From Phytophthora colocasiae (taxonomy: Eukaryota; Oomycota; Peronosporomycetes; Peronosporales; Peronosporaceae), in the NCBI GenBank assembly GCA_018806915.1, contig JAGKQI010000043.1:992001-1056000 (forward strand): DNA of 64,000 bases, written 5' to 3'. The stretch's first letter is position 1. Each line of letters opens with the position of its first letter. A program made the position numbers and the translations under genes. The notes beneath the pieces were generated by a model that saw nothing but the letters and a program-made list of their open reading frames with translations, ran no database searches and had not been told where the DNA came from. Below are positions 1-10,100 of this stretch, in pieces.

Positions 1-273
1 GCAGGGCACGATCGTCATGGTCATAGCGGTGACCATGCGGAGGGAGTGTCCCCCCCCCCGCCGCCGCCGTTGCGCGACGCGCGTGGAGCGATCCGCTGGA
101 TTGTGGAGCGGATCGTGGCTCATTAGAGAACGAACTCTCAAGAGGTTCGTTTTCGTATTCGTTGGAGAGGATTTCCTCCCCATCGAGATACGTGGGAGCC
201 GCGGAACGTCCTGATGGAGGACGTTCCGGAAATGGTGAGGGCGTACGAAGCCCACCATAACTTGCAGGGGTAA
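1..273 (+). pseudogene. 3' end of Fam1 pol: chromodomain (unit 0)
   Basis: This is the C-terminal end of a Ty3/Gypsy polyprotein cut by the window edge. The frame ending at TAA 271-273 reads a chromodomain (IRWIVERIV, then VRFRIRWRGFPPHRDTW), nearly identical to the end of pol in element B (12000-12186). Chromodomains at the integrase C-terminus are known to steer integration to modified chromatin. An in-frame TAG at 124-126 replaces the AAG of element B, so this copy is broken. The strand opposite carries the antisense ORF remnant. Confidence 0.8.
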
Positions 274-958
274 GCCCTGCACGAGGAGTGCTGCGGTCAG
301 CCACAGCACTCGGAGCTTCGCGTGGCACAATACGACCACGGAGCTCCTTGATGTGATGGGGTACACGGATAAGCGTGTACCCCAGGATGTCACGCTCGGA
401 AAGACGTGTTGCCAAGGGCTGGCAACACGGGCAGGTTGTGCCGAAGGGAACGACACACGGGATCCCCGCTTCCATGCACTGATCATGGAGGCGTTCGCAC
501 TTACCACGAGTGGTGTAAGTGTAGTAGCGATCGCGAGCCGCAGCAACGCGCTCGCGATATGCCTTCGGGTCTTTGTTGAAGTTGTCAACAAAGGCGTTCC
601 ACGACTGGCAAAGTGGCTGCCACTCGGGAACTTTGCTCTTGCGCGAAGTCTTCTTCGCTGCATAATATCGGAGCTCATGAAAGAGTCCGATATAGTAGTC
701 GCGTCTTTGAGTCATCTCCAAAGAGTTCTTTGAGAGATGCAGCAGGGTTTTTGATCCCTGCGAGAGAAGAAGACTTCTTCTTCTCTGTATGCTTTTCCTT
801 GCGGCATGGTACTTGGTGACAGAGAGATTCTCTGTCGAACCGCTGGAAGCAGCAGCGCTAGCGAGCGCTGCTGAGGTTGTTGTTCCTGCTGCGGATGCAG
901 CAGGGGAGGCTTGCGCGTCCGTAGGAGCGGACGGAGACGTGGGCGCTTGCGAGTTCAT
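1..958 (-). pseudogene. Fam1 antisense ORF, deleted copy (unit 0)
   Basis: This is a degraded copy of the antisense ORF seen intact at 11693-13234. The start codon is the complement of 956-958, and the protein begins MNSQAPTSPS. The Ser/Ala-rich N-terminus and the later Cys-rich segment are recognisable. Relative to element B about 350 bp is missing at about 715, which removes the acidic, nuclear-signal-like part and the start of the central domain. Further indels break the frame. The function of this protein is unknown. Confidence 0.7.
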
Positions 959-1048
959 TGCAGAATGAACTCGGGTTTCTCTCAGAAACTTGACGATCTT
1001 GTCAAGTTTTGTTGATGGACGTGTCGAGACCGATACGTCCTACCTTAA

Positions 1049-1392
1049 CCCTTTCGCGAACATCGTAGCATTTTGCCCCCAACGACGGTCTTTGCAAAAG
1101 TGGGTGCTGTTTGTACCCACTCGAAGGTAGCAAAATGCTACCTTCGAGTTGAAGGGTCGCGTAAATACTACCGTGTTTTGGAACTCGCAGGTTGAAGTTT
1201 TATTTTTGGCCAATAGCAGAGCTTATTTAAAAGGCTTCGAAGGTAGCGTTTTGCTCCCATCTGTGTTGTAGCCATCTGAACGGTCGCTGACCCTTCGAAA
1301 TGGCTACACATCGAAGGTAGCGTTTTGCTACCTTCCATTTTCAATTGTCTTGAGTTTGTATAGTATACAAAGTCACTGTGTTCGCGAAAGGG
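1049..1392. mobile_element. piggyBac-like MITE with TTAA duplication
   Basis: A 344-bp non-coding element has perfect 14-bp terminal inverted repeats (CCCTTTCGCGAACA at 1049-1062, its complement at 1379-1392). It is flanked by TTAA at 1045-1048 and 1393-1396. TTAA duplications and CCC...GGG ends are hallmarks of piggyBac elements. The empty site exists in element B at 13321-13324, where the same flank runs uninterrupted. Internally a subterminal motif CGAAGGTAGC plus a T-rich TTTTGCT tract recurs near 1121, 1240 and 1314, and a long palindrome is centred near 1134. No ORF is present, so it would need a transposase from elsewhere. Confidence 0.85.
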
Positions 1393-1396
1393 TTAA

Positions 1397-1427
1397 CGGA
1401 GGGGGGGGGGGGGAGGAGGAGGGGGGG
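1397..1427 (+). other. Expanded G-rich polypurine tract
   Basis: The stretch just before the LTR is almost pure G with a few A. In element B the equivalent polypurine tract (13325-13335) is short (CGGGGGGATGG). The tract primes plus-strand synthesis in LTR elements; here it has grown and altered the first LTR base (GGTAAC instead of TGTAAC). Four or more G runs make a G-quadruplex plausible. Confidence 0.7.
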
Positions 1428-1885
1428 TAACAGGGTTACACGTACAAGTGGTTGTACCACTTGTAACTCTAACAGTTGCGATAACTGTTAGAGGTTCAAA
1501 AGGGACCTCAGACCTTGGTGTGCTGTACACACCAATGGCTACATGGGCGAACCACATTATTGGGTAGTTCGTGTGCATTTGTGCATATTATTGGTAGAAA
1601 TCCGTTGCTTTCTACCAATCGCTGAACAGAGTTTTTGCCAACCACACGTTGGCAGACCCTTTAGAAATAGATAACAAACAGTTTTAGGAGGTCTATAATT
1701 GGCTTATGCCAAATTCAATAACAGTTCTCATTTTACGGTATTTTGCAGTTTAATTTGTTTATATTAAGTTTAATTATACTTATTTAAATAAGTATATTTA
1801 AATTAAGTCTATTCTAATTGCACGCTTCCTCATACACGTAAGCGCACGTGTACGCCACCTAATAGGTCTTAGTAGACCCATTACA
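1426..1885 (+). repeat. Fam1 LTR shared by unit 0 and element A
   Basis: About 460 bp, ending CCCATTACA, closely matching the LTRs at 5596-6054 and 13336-13795. It serves as 3' LTR for the pol end upstream and as 5' LTR for the gag downstream, so unit 0 and A form a tandem sharing one LTR. Two bases after its end, TGGTAGCACTTTG (1888 onward) is the putative primer-binding site; the tRNA is not identified. The LTR is itself a chain of inverted repeats. Confidence 0.85.
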
Positions 1886-1934
1886 CCTGGTAGCACTTTG
1901 TAGTCCGTCCCACGACCGACTGCTGTTCGTTCGT

Positions 1935-2921
1935 ATGGAGTCATGCGAACGCGGGGTAGAGAACTCCCCGATGGATCAGGGATCCACTGGGACCCCTCAC
2001 ATGTCCGTGACGCGCACGGACTGTGCCCACCTGTCAGATCCAGAGTGGGAAGCTCTCCAAAGACTTTCACAAGTCATTGGAGAGGCAGCGGTAGCGACGA
2101 TGCTTCGTACGCTATCGCCGACAGAGCAACACGGTGTTGCTCTGGGGTACATTGTTAAGGAGCAACGAGATGTTGCTGCCTCGGTGGCTTCCCCGAAGCC
2201 ACGCGTGGAGTCGTTGAAACTCCACGTGAGTACCTACACGGGGAAGGAGGACGAGACTCTCCTTCGGTGGCTTGTCAAACTCGACACAGCCGTTGCGGCT
2301 CGACGTATCGTCGATCCGATGTCGAAGGTCGCGTTCGCCACGTCATGTCTTGGCGGACGTGCGAGGAGTTGGGCCTATGGGCGCCGACTCTCGGATCCTA
2401 CGTGCTTCGGCACGTATGAGGTGTTCAAAGAGGAGCTCAAGCTTGCGTTTGAGCCCCCGAAGAACGAGTTCAGATCGAGAGCGGAGTTTCTCGATCTGCA
2501 GCAGGGCAAGGATGATGTTCACACCTTTGCCCAGCGTGCTGGATACTTGGTACCGAACATAGTGGCCAACCCGATCGACGAGGCGACCAAGGTCGTCACG
2601 TTCATGAAGGGACTAAGAGATGGTCCCGTCAAAACGTATCTCTTCCGAGAGTTTCCGAATACTCTCGAGGAGGCTATCAGCCTTGTGATGCAAGAGGAGT
2701 TTAGCCGGCGTCAAGCTAAACTCCATGCGAATGCGCCGAAGCCGGCGCGTCCTGTTGCGAAGACGGGAGGTTCGGAGCCTATGGACCTATCGAGTGCTAC
2801 GACTGCTGGTCAACAGCAGCGTAAGAACGTCAAGTTTCGATGTTACCTGTGTGGTAACATCGGTCACTATGCACGCAAGTGCACAGCGGGCGGGCGTTCA
2901 AAAAACGCCAAGGACCAGTAG
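1935..2921 (+). CDS. gag: Fam1 Gag (element A)
   Basis: This 328-aa structural protein would form the cytoplasmic particle that packages element RNA. Its middle third resembles the retrotransposon Gag fold (LLRWLVKLDTAVAARRIVD; LAFEPPKNEFRSRAEFLDLQ). It ends in one zinc knuckle of CX2CX4HX4C form (CYLCGNIGHYARKC), which binds nucleic acid. The start ATG 1935 lies 50 bp after the LTR. The stop TAG 2919-2921 is inside the stem of the frameshift signal that leads into protease. The copy is intact and nearly identical to the gag of element B. Confidence 0.9.
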   Translation: MESCERGVENSPMDQGSTGTPHMSVTRTDCAHLSDPEWEALQRLSQVIGEAAVATMLRTLSPTEQHGVALGYIVKEQRDVAASVASPKPRVESLKLHVSTYTGKEDETLLRWLVKLDTAVAARRIVDPMSKVAFATSCLGGRARSWAYGRRLSDPTCFGTYEVFKEELKLAFEPPKNEFRSRAEFLDLQQGKDDVHTFAQRAGYLVPNIVANPIDEATKVVTFMKGLRDGPVKTYLFREFPNTLEEAISLVMQEEFSRRQAKLHANAPKPARPVAKTGGSEPMDLSSATTAGQQQRKNVKFRCYLCGNIGHYARKCTAGGRSKNAKDQ

Positions 2922-2941
2922 GCGCGGGGCGTCCTACTGGT
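2900..2941 (+). promoter_or_regulatory. -1 ribosomal frameshift signal, gag to pro (A)
   Basis: The heptamer A AAA AAC (2900-2906) is in the correct phase relative to gag (codons TCA AAA AAC). A 7-nt spacer (2907-2913) is followed by a hairpin with 9-bp arms 2914-2922 and 2933-2941 plus an inner CGC/GCG helix. The gag stop lies in the 5' arm. Shifting back one base continues directly into the protease frame (KKRQGPVGAG). This matches the classic retroviral -1 signal in heptamer, spacing and structure. Confidence 0.85.
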
Positions 2942-3744
2942 AATGCAGTCTCGCGTGTCGGACACGCGACGTTGAAGGCTGTCGCCCCCAGCGGGAAGGT
3001 TTCTCGCTGCGAGATGCAAGATGACAAGCCAAACCTTGTCATCCTGAACGTGATGTCGAAGAGAGTTAACTCTCGTCGTGCCCTAGTGGACTCGGGCGCG
3101 TCGAACAACTTTGTTCGACAGGGAAGTCTTGGAAGCCTCGACTTCAAAGAGACCAACACGCTGCCAAGCGTGTTGGAGGTGCGGTTGGCAACAGGTGCCA
3201 CCGTGAGGACGGAGAAGCGCGTAGCCCGTGTGCGCTTCTCTTACAAACGAAGGACGTTTGTAGAAGACCTTATCGTCTTGGATCTAGACGATAAGTTCGA
3301 CTTGGTATTAGGCATGTCGTGGCTTACACGGCATGACCCGGTGATCAACTGGGAGAAGCGTACGCTCGTACGCTTCAACAACACCAGCGCGACAGAGAGC
3401 GATGGCCCTGTCAGTGTTACACATGCACCATCCGGTGCATGTGAATCCCAGGTTGAGGCAGCAGCGGCCGCCGCTGCCTCCGGTCACCGCAGGCGACCAT
3501 CAACGACTCAGGGAGCCGTTGGGAGAAAATGTGTGTCGACTCAGAAATCTGAGCCGAAGGGTCGCGATCACGTGAATGAAGGTCAGGTGAATGTGAATCA
3601 CCTGACGCATAAACATCTGAATGATGTTTGTCACATGAGTGATGGTCAGGTGAATGAGATTCACCTGAGAGAAGGTATTGTACCGGTATTACCGGTATCC
3701 TTGGAGATACTTCAAGCCTCCAAGGGTCGCGCCGACGACGTCGC

Positions 3745-3949
3745 GTCAATTCTGGGAGTTGACGAGTTAAATAATATTCGGGGAACCGAAAGACGTGCGT
3801 CAGCTCTGGGAGCTGACACCACTGGCGCTTCGCTGCTAGTTCCGGGAACTAGCGATCGTTCATCAGCCCCGGGAGCTGATGATACGTGTATAAGCGAACA
3901 CTCGCTAGCGCTGGAAGCTAGCGAGAGCACGTCGACTCCGGGAGTCGAC
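3745..3949 (+). other. Array of six hairpins with CYGGG/A loops
   Basis: Six consecutive inverted repeats lie in the pro-pol linker: 3745-3763, 3799-3817, 3835-3853, 3861-3881, 3901-3925 and 3931-3949. Arms are 7-9 bp and differ completely (GTCAGCT, GCTAGTT, CATCAGC, GTCGACT and others). The loop is CTGGG or CCGGG in five and contains CTGGA in the sixth. The encoded peptide repeats a loose (L/P)G(V/A/T)(D/S) motif. The same array occurs in element B (about 7914-8118) and on the minus strand of element C (about 34615-34816). Confidence 0.8.
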
Positions 3950-4229
3950 GATGCAGTTGCTTCATCCGTTGTAGCGGATGGAGACGCAGCGGTTCTGAGA
4001 ACCGACTGCCCGGCAGGAGGTGCTGGCGGTTGCAAACGTCCAGCACCAGAAAAACCTGCGTGCTCACGTGCAGCGGTGCTGCACGCGATGAGCGCCACAC
4101 AAGCAGTGCTTGGATGTGCGAGTCAGCGGAAGGAATCCGCTGACGATGGCGATAAAGTCCCGTCCAAGGTTGGATGCCTTGGACGTGGAGAGCCTGGAGC
4201 TGAGCTCCATGGCAGATCTTCGCGGCGCA

Positions 4230-4493
4230 AGCTCAGGGAGCATTGCGAGTCCCAGTCCGTGACTGTGGAGGGTGTGTCTGCAGTGCAGACACCGAGTGTC
4301 AAGACGAGGAACGTCTTGACACGAACTGATACTGCGTTACATTATCAGAGCGCGTGGCACCAGCTCAGTGAGCTGTGTGAGTCTCAGTCCGTGACTGAGG
4401 AGGGTGTGTCTGCAGGGCAGACACCAAGTGTCGAGACGCTAAACGTCTTGACACGTACTGGTACTGGGTTGCAGTACCAGTGGATGCGGTTGG
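4230..4493 (+). repeat. 132-bp tandem duplication in the Fam1 linker (A only)
   Basis: Two diverged units, 4230-4361 and 4362-4493, each run from AGCTCAG through GTGTCTGCAG to the hairpin around CGTCTTGACAC. Element B has one unit (about 8399-8520). The period is 44 codons, so the frame is kept. The hairpins in the two units differ by G-T wobble changes. Confidence 0.75.
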
Positions 4494-4862
4494 AGAATCA
4501 GTGCGTCGGCATTGACCGCACTTCCAACGATGAGTTGGAAGCGCTTCACGCGGGACTTGTACGATGGACGCATCGAACAAATTTGCATTCTCTCGGATAT
4601 CGAGAGAGTAGAGCGCGAGGCCGAAGAGCTGAAGCAGCTCGTCGTCGATGGGATCACTGAGGGTGATGACTCCCTCAGTGCAAAGACTAAGAAGCAGCGC
4701 TTCGAAGAGCAGAGTTGGGACTCGTTGAGGTCGAGACCCTACTACGAAGTTCTGCGGGAGTACAAGGATGTACTCCCGGACGAGATTCCTTCGGAGCTTC
4801 CGAAGGACAAGGGCGTACAGCACGAGATTGATCTCGTGCCGGGCACAAAGTACTGTGTTACA

Positions 4863-4880
4863 CGGCAGTGACCACTGCCG
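4863..4880 (+). other. Conserved in-frame UGA in an 8-bp hairpin
   Basis: TGA 4869-4871 interrupts an otherwise open frame just before RT (CVTRQ, stop, PLPREQ). It sits in a hairpin with arms 4863-4870 and 4873-4880. The same TGA is present in element B (8913-8915) and element C (complement of 33873-33875). Related Gypsy proteins usually have tryptophan here, from general family knowledge. It may be a shared nonsense mutation or a readthrough codon. Confidence 0.7.
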
Positions 4881-5595
4881 CGTGAACAAGAACAAGCAAT
4901 CGACGACTTCTTTGAAAGTCGTCGCCGTGCAGGTCAAGTGCGGGAATCGAAGTCCCCGCACAGTGCTCCGACGTTCTGTGTCAAGAAGCCACAGGGCGGC
5001 TGGCGCATCGTTCATGCGTACAACAAGTTGAACGATGCGACGATACCGGCGCAAACGCCGATACCGCGAAAAGATGTTATCATCGATTCGATGGCCTTGA
5101 GCACTATCTTCAGTGCTCTAGATCTGCGTGATGGATTCTATCAGATCCTCATGCGTGAGAGGGATATCCCTCTCACTGCGGTAAGCACTCCAAGCGGAAT
5201 GCTTTGGGAGTGGCTCGTCATGCCACAGGGGCTTAAGAACGCCCCTGCGACGTTCAATAGATGCGTGACACATCTATTGCGCTCAGTGCGTGACTTCGCA
5301 CTGAGTTACTTCGACGACGTGTTCGTCCACAGCCGGGCTGTGAACGGGAAGACGGACATTGAGATGCACAAGGTGCATCTCCGGAAGCTGCTAGAGCTTA
5401 TGAGGAAACATAAGCTCTATGCGAACCTGAAGAAGTGTATCTTCGGGGCGAGCGAGATACCCGTGCTGGGGTGTCTCGTGGGGAAAGACGGCGTGCGCCC
5501 TGACCCAGAGAAGGTCAGAGTGATCAATGAATGGCCCACGCCATCAAATGTGAAGGAACTGAGGCAGTTCCTTGGGCTTGCCACGTACTTGTGCA

Positions 5596-6054
5596 TGTAA
5601 CGGGGTTACACGTACAAGTGGTTGTACCACTTGTAACTCTAACAGTTAGGATAACTGTTAGAGGTTGGAAATGGGCCTCAGACCTTGGTGTGCTGTACAC
5701 ACCAAAGGATACATGGCGAACCACATTATTGGGTGGTTCGTGTGCATTTGTGCATATTATTGGTAGAAAGTAACGGGTTTCTACCAATTACTGAGCAGAG
5801 TTTCTGCCAACCACACGTTGGCAGACCCTTTAGAAATAGATAACAAACAGTTTTAGGAGGTCCATAATTGGATTATGCCAAATTCAATAACAGTTCTCAT
5901 TTTACGGTATTTTGCAGTTTAATTTAGTTATATTTGATTTAATTATACTTATTTAAATAAGTATATTTAAATTAAGTCTATTCTAATTGCACGCTTCCTC
6001 ATACACGTAAGCGCACGTGTACGCCATCTAATAGGTCTAGGTAGACCCATTACA
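5596..6054 (+). repeat. 5' LTR of element B
   Basis: 459 bp with TG...CA ends. It differs from the 3' LTR 13336-13795 only at a few positions (for example near 5716 and 6027). It contains successive inverted repeats such as CTCTAACAGTT with AACTGTTAGAG (around 5636-5662). The putative primer site TGGTAGCACTTTG begins 2 nt downstream at 6057. Confidence 0.92.
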
Positions 6055-6103
6055 CCTGGTAGCACTTTGTAGTCCGTCCCACGACCGACTGCTGTTCGTT
6101 CGT

Positions 6104-7090
6104 ATGGAGTCATACGAACGCGGGGTAGAGAACTCCCCAATGGATGAGGGATCCACTGGGACCCCTCACATGTCCGTGACGCGCACGGACTGTGCCCACC
6201 TGTCAGATCCAGAGTGGGAAGCTCTCCAAAGACTTTCACAAGTCATTGGAGAGGCAGCGGTAGCGACGATGCTTCGTACGCTATCGCCGACAGAGCAACA
6301 CGGTGTTGCTCTGGGGTACATTGTTAAGGAGCAACGAGATGTTGCTGCCTCGGTGGCTTCCCCGAAGCCACGCGTGGAGTCGTTGAAACTCCACGTGAGT
6401 ACCTACACGGGGAAGGAGGACGAGACCCTCCTTCGTTGGCTTGTCGAACTTGACACAGCCGTTGCGGCTCGACGTATCGTCGATCCGATGTCGAAGGTCG
6501 CGTTCGCCACGTCATGTCTTGGCGGACGTGCGAGGAGTTGGGCCTATGGGCGCCGACTCTCGGATCCTACGTGCTTCGGCACGTATGAGGTGTTCAAAGA
6601 GGAGCTCAAGCTTGCGTTTGAGCCCCCGAAGAACGAGTTCAGATCGAGAGCGGAGTTTCTCGATCTGCAGCAGGGCAAGGATGATGTTCACACCTTTGCC
6701 CAGCGTGCTGGATACTTGGTACCGAACATAGTGGCCAACCCGATCGACGAGGCGACCAAGGTCGTCACGTTCATGAAGGGACTAAGAGATGGTCCCGTCA
6801 AAACGTATCTCTTCCGAGAGTTTCCGAATACTCTCGAGGAGGCTATCAGCCTTGTGATGCAAGAGGAGTTTAGCCGGCGTCAAGCTAAACTCCATGCGAA
6901 CACGCCGAAGCCGGCGCGTCCTGTTGCGAAGACGGGAGGTTCGGAGCCTATGGACCTATCGAGTGCTACGACTGCTGGTCAACAGCAGCGTAAGAACGTC
7001 AAGGTTCGATGTTACCTGTGTGGTAACATCGGTCACTATGCACGCAAGTGCACAGCGGGCGGGCGTTCAAAAAACGCCAAGGACCAGTAG
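6104..7090 (+). CDS. gag: Fam1 Gag (element B)
   Basis: This 328-aa Gag is nearly identical to the gag of element A, with scattered substitutions (for example ANAPKP to ANTPKP). The single CX2CX4HX4C zinc knuckle CYLCGNIGHYARKC is intact near the C-terminus. The ORF is undamaged, while the downstream pol of the same element is frameshifted. Gag may therefore be the only sense protein B still makes in full. Confidence 0.9.
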   Translation: MESYERGVENSPMDEGSTGTPHMSVTRTDCAHLSDPEWEALQRLSQVIGEAAVATMLRTLSPTEQHGVALGYIVKEQRDVAASVASPKPRVESLKLHVSTYTGKEDETLLRWLVELDTAVAARRIVDPMSKVAFATSCLGGRARSWAYGRRLSDPTCFGTYEVFKEELKLAFEPPKNEFRSRAEFLDLQQGKDDVHTFAQRAGYLVPNIVANPIDEATKVVTFMKGLRDGPVKTYLFREFPNTLEEAISLVMQEEFSRRQAKLHANTPKPARPVAKTGGSEPMDLSSATTAGQQQRKNVKVRCYLCGNIGHYARKCTAGGRSKNAKDQ

Positions 7091-7110
7091 GCGCGGGGCG
7101 TCCTACTGGT
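7069..7110 (+). promoter_or_regulatory. -1 ribosomal frameshift signal (B)
   Basis: Identical in design to that of A: AAAAAAC 7069-7075, a 7-nt spacer, and hairpin arms 7083-7091 and 7102-7110 with an inner CGC/GCG helix and a GGG loop. The gag stop is at 7088-7090, inside the stem. Confidence 0.85.
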
Positions 7111-10100
7111 AATGCAGTCTCGCGTGTCGGACACGCGACGTTGAAGGCTGTCGCCCCCAGCGGGAAGGTTTCTCGCTGCGAGATGCAAGATGACAAGCCA
7201 AACCTTGTCATCCTGAACGTGATGTCGAAGAGAGTTAACTCTCGTCGTGCCCTAGTGGACTCGGGCGCGTCGAACAACTTTGTTCGACAGGGAAGTCTTG
7301 GAAGCCTCGACTTCAAAGAGACCAACACGCTGCCAAGCGTGTTGGAGGTGCGGTTGGCAACAGGTGCCACCGTGAGGACGGAGAAGCGCGTAGCCCGTGT
7401 GCGCTTCTCTTACAAACGAAGGACGTTTGTAGAAGACCTTATCGTCTTGGATCTAGACGATAAGTTCGACTTGGTATTAGGCATGTCGTGGCTTACACGG
7501 CATGACCCGGTGATCAACTGGGAGAAGCGTACGCTCGTACGCTTCAACAACACCAGCGCGACAGAGAGCGATGGCCCTGTCAGTGTTACACATGCACCAT
7601 CCGGTGCATGTGAATCCCAGGTTGAGGCAGCAGCGGCCGCCGCTGCCTCCGGTCACCGCAGGCGACCATCAACGACTCAGGGAGCCGTTGGGAGAAAATG
7701 TGTGTCGACTCAGAAATCTGAGCCGAAGGGTCGCGATCACGTGAATGAAGGTCAGGTGAATGTGAATCACCTGACGCATAAACATCTGAATGATGTTTGT
7801 CACATGAGTGATGGTCAGGTGAATGAGATTCACCTGAGAGAAGGTATTGTACCGGTATTACCGGTATCCTTGGAGATACTTCAAGCCTCCAAGGGTCGCG
7901 CCGACGACGTCGCGTCAATTCTGGGAGTTGACGAGTTAAATAATATTCGGGGAACCGAAAGACGTGCGTCAGCTCTGGGAGCTGACACCACTGGCGCTTC
8001 GCTGCTAGTTCCGGGAACTAGCGATCGTTCATCAGCCCCGGGAGCTGATGATACGTGTATAAGCGAACACTCGCTAGCGCTGGAAGCTAGCGAGAGCACG
8101 TCGACTCCGGGAGTCGACGATGCAGTTGCTTCATCCGTTGTAGCGGATGGAGACGCAGCGGTTCTGAGGACCGACTGCCCGGCAGGAGGTGCTGGCGGTT
8201 GCAACCGCCAGCACCAGAAAAACCTGCGTGCTCACGTGCAGCGGTGCTGCACGCGATGAGCGCCACACAAGCAGTGCTTGGATGTGCGAGTCAGCGGAAG
8301 GAATCCGCTGACGATGGCGATAAAGTCCCGTCCAAGGTGCGATGCCTTGGACGTGGAGCACCTGGAGCTGAGCTCCATGGCAGATCTTCGCGGCGCAAGC
8401 TCAGGGAGCTGCGCGAGTCTCAGTCCGGGACTGAGACGGGTGTATCTGCAGTGCAGACACCGAGTGTCGAGACGTTGAACGTCTTGACACGTACTGGTAC
8501 TGGGTTACAGTACCAGAGGATGCGGTTGGAGAATCCGCCGACGAGTGCGTCGGCGTTGACCGCACTTTCAACGATGAGTTGGAAGCGCTTCACGCGGGAC
8601 TTGTACGATGGACGCATCGAACAAATTTGCATTCTCTCGGATATCGAGAGAGTGGAGCGCGAGGCCGAAGAGCTGAAGCAGCTCGTCGTCGATGGGATCA
8701 CTGAGGGCGATGACTCCCTCAGTGCGAAGACCAAGAAGCAACGCTTCGAGGAGCAGAGTTGGGACTCGTTGAGGTCGAGTCCCTACTACAAAGTTCTGCG
8801 GGAGTACAAGGATGTACTCCCGGACGAGATTCCTTCGGAGCTTCCGAAGGACAAGGGCGTACAGCACGAGATTGATCTCGTGCCGGGCACAAAGTACTGT
8901 GTTACACGGCAGTGACCACTGCCGCGTGAACAAGAACAAGCAATCGACGACTTCTTTGAAAGTCGTCGCCGTGCAGGTCAAGTGCGGGAATCGAAGTCCC
9001 CGCACAGTGCTCCGACGTTCTGTGTCAAGAAGCCACAGGGCGGCTGGCGCATCGTTCATGCGTACAACAAGTTGAACGATGCGACGATACCGGCGCAAAC
9101 GCCGATACCGCGAAAAGATGTTATCATCGATTCGATGGCCTTGAGCACTATCTTCAGTGCTCTAGATCTGCGTGATGGATTCTATCAGATCCTCATGCGT
9201 GAGAGGGATATCCCTCTCACTGCGGTAAGCACTCCAAGCGGAATGCTTTGGGAGTGGCTCGTCATGCCACAGGGGCTTAAGAACGCCCCTGCGACGTTCA
9301 ATAGATGCGTGACACATCTATTGCGCTCAGTGCGTGACTTCGCACTGAGTTACTTCGACGACGTGTTCGTCCACAGCCGGGCTGTGAACGGGAAGACGGA
9401 CATTGAGATGCACAAGGTGCATCTCCGGAAGCTGCTAGAGCTTATGAGGAAACATAAGCTCTATGCGAACCTGAAGAAGTGTATCTTCGGGGCGAGCGAG
9501 ATACCCGTGCTGGGGTGTCTCGTGGGGAAAGACGGCGTGCGCCCTGACCCAGAGAAGGTCAGAGTGATCAATGAATGGCCCACGCCATCAAATGTGAAGG
9601 AACTGAGGCAGTTCCTTGGGCTTGCCACGTACTTGTGCAAGTACGTGGAGAACTATGTGGGCAAGATTCGCCCGTTGTCACAGCTTCTTAAGAAAGAAGC
9701 TGAGTGGATTCGGACGACCGAGTGCGAGGAGGCATTCGGTGCAGTCAAGCAGGGCTTGACTGAAGCGCCGATCTTGGCCGTGGCGGACCAAGATCGTCCA
9801 TTCCACGTAGTGTGTGATGCATCCGACTTTGCAATCGGATGTGCATTGATGCAACACGATCACGAAGGGCGTGATCGTTTGGTCTACTCAGCTGAAGCCA
9901 GCTGAGCGTAACTACCCCGTACATGACAAGGAGCTCCTTGCCATGAAGTATGCACTCGCAAAGTTCCGAGTGTATCTACTTGGGAGTAGACCGTTCGTGG
10001 TCTATACAGACCACTCATCATTGCGTACGGCGATTAAGTCGCCGCACATCTCGCAACGTATGGCGAGATGGTTGCCCTTCTTCGCGGAGTACAACTTCCG

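Larger units (their letters stand above)
2901..5595 (+). pseudogene. pol: Fam1 protease and reverse transcriptase, 5' part (A)
   Basis: Reading in the -1 frame from the slippery site gives an aspartic protease with active-site DSG (3089-3097) and flap/end motif LVLGMSWL. A long low-complexity linker follows, then reverse transcriptase with YFDD (5307-5318). RT includes HAYNKLNDATIPAQTPIPRK and MPQGLKNAPATF. The frame changes near 4510-4660, and an in-frame TGA (4869-4871) precedes RT. The gene stops at 5595, where element B is inserted, and resumes at 13801. Confidence 0.85.

Noticed and set aside
3061..3376. Transcription terminators
   Set aside because: The hairpins occur throughout coding sequence and lack following U tracts; the window is eukaryotic.
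3745..3949. CRISPR-like array
   Set aside because: The arms differ from hairpin to hairpin and the units are inside a reading frame; there are no identical repeats with unique spacers.
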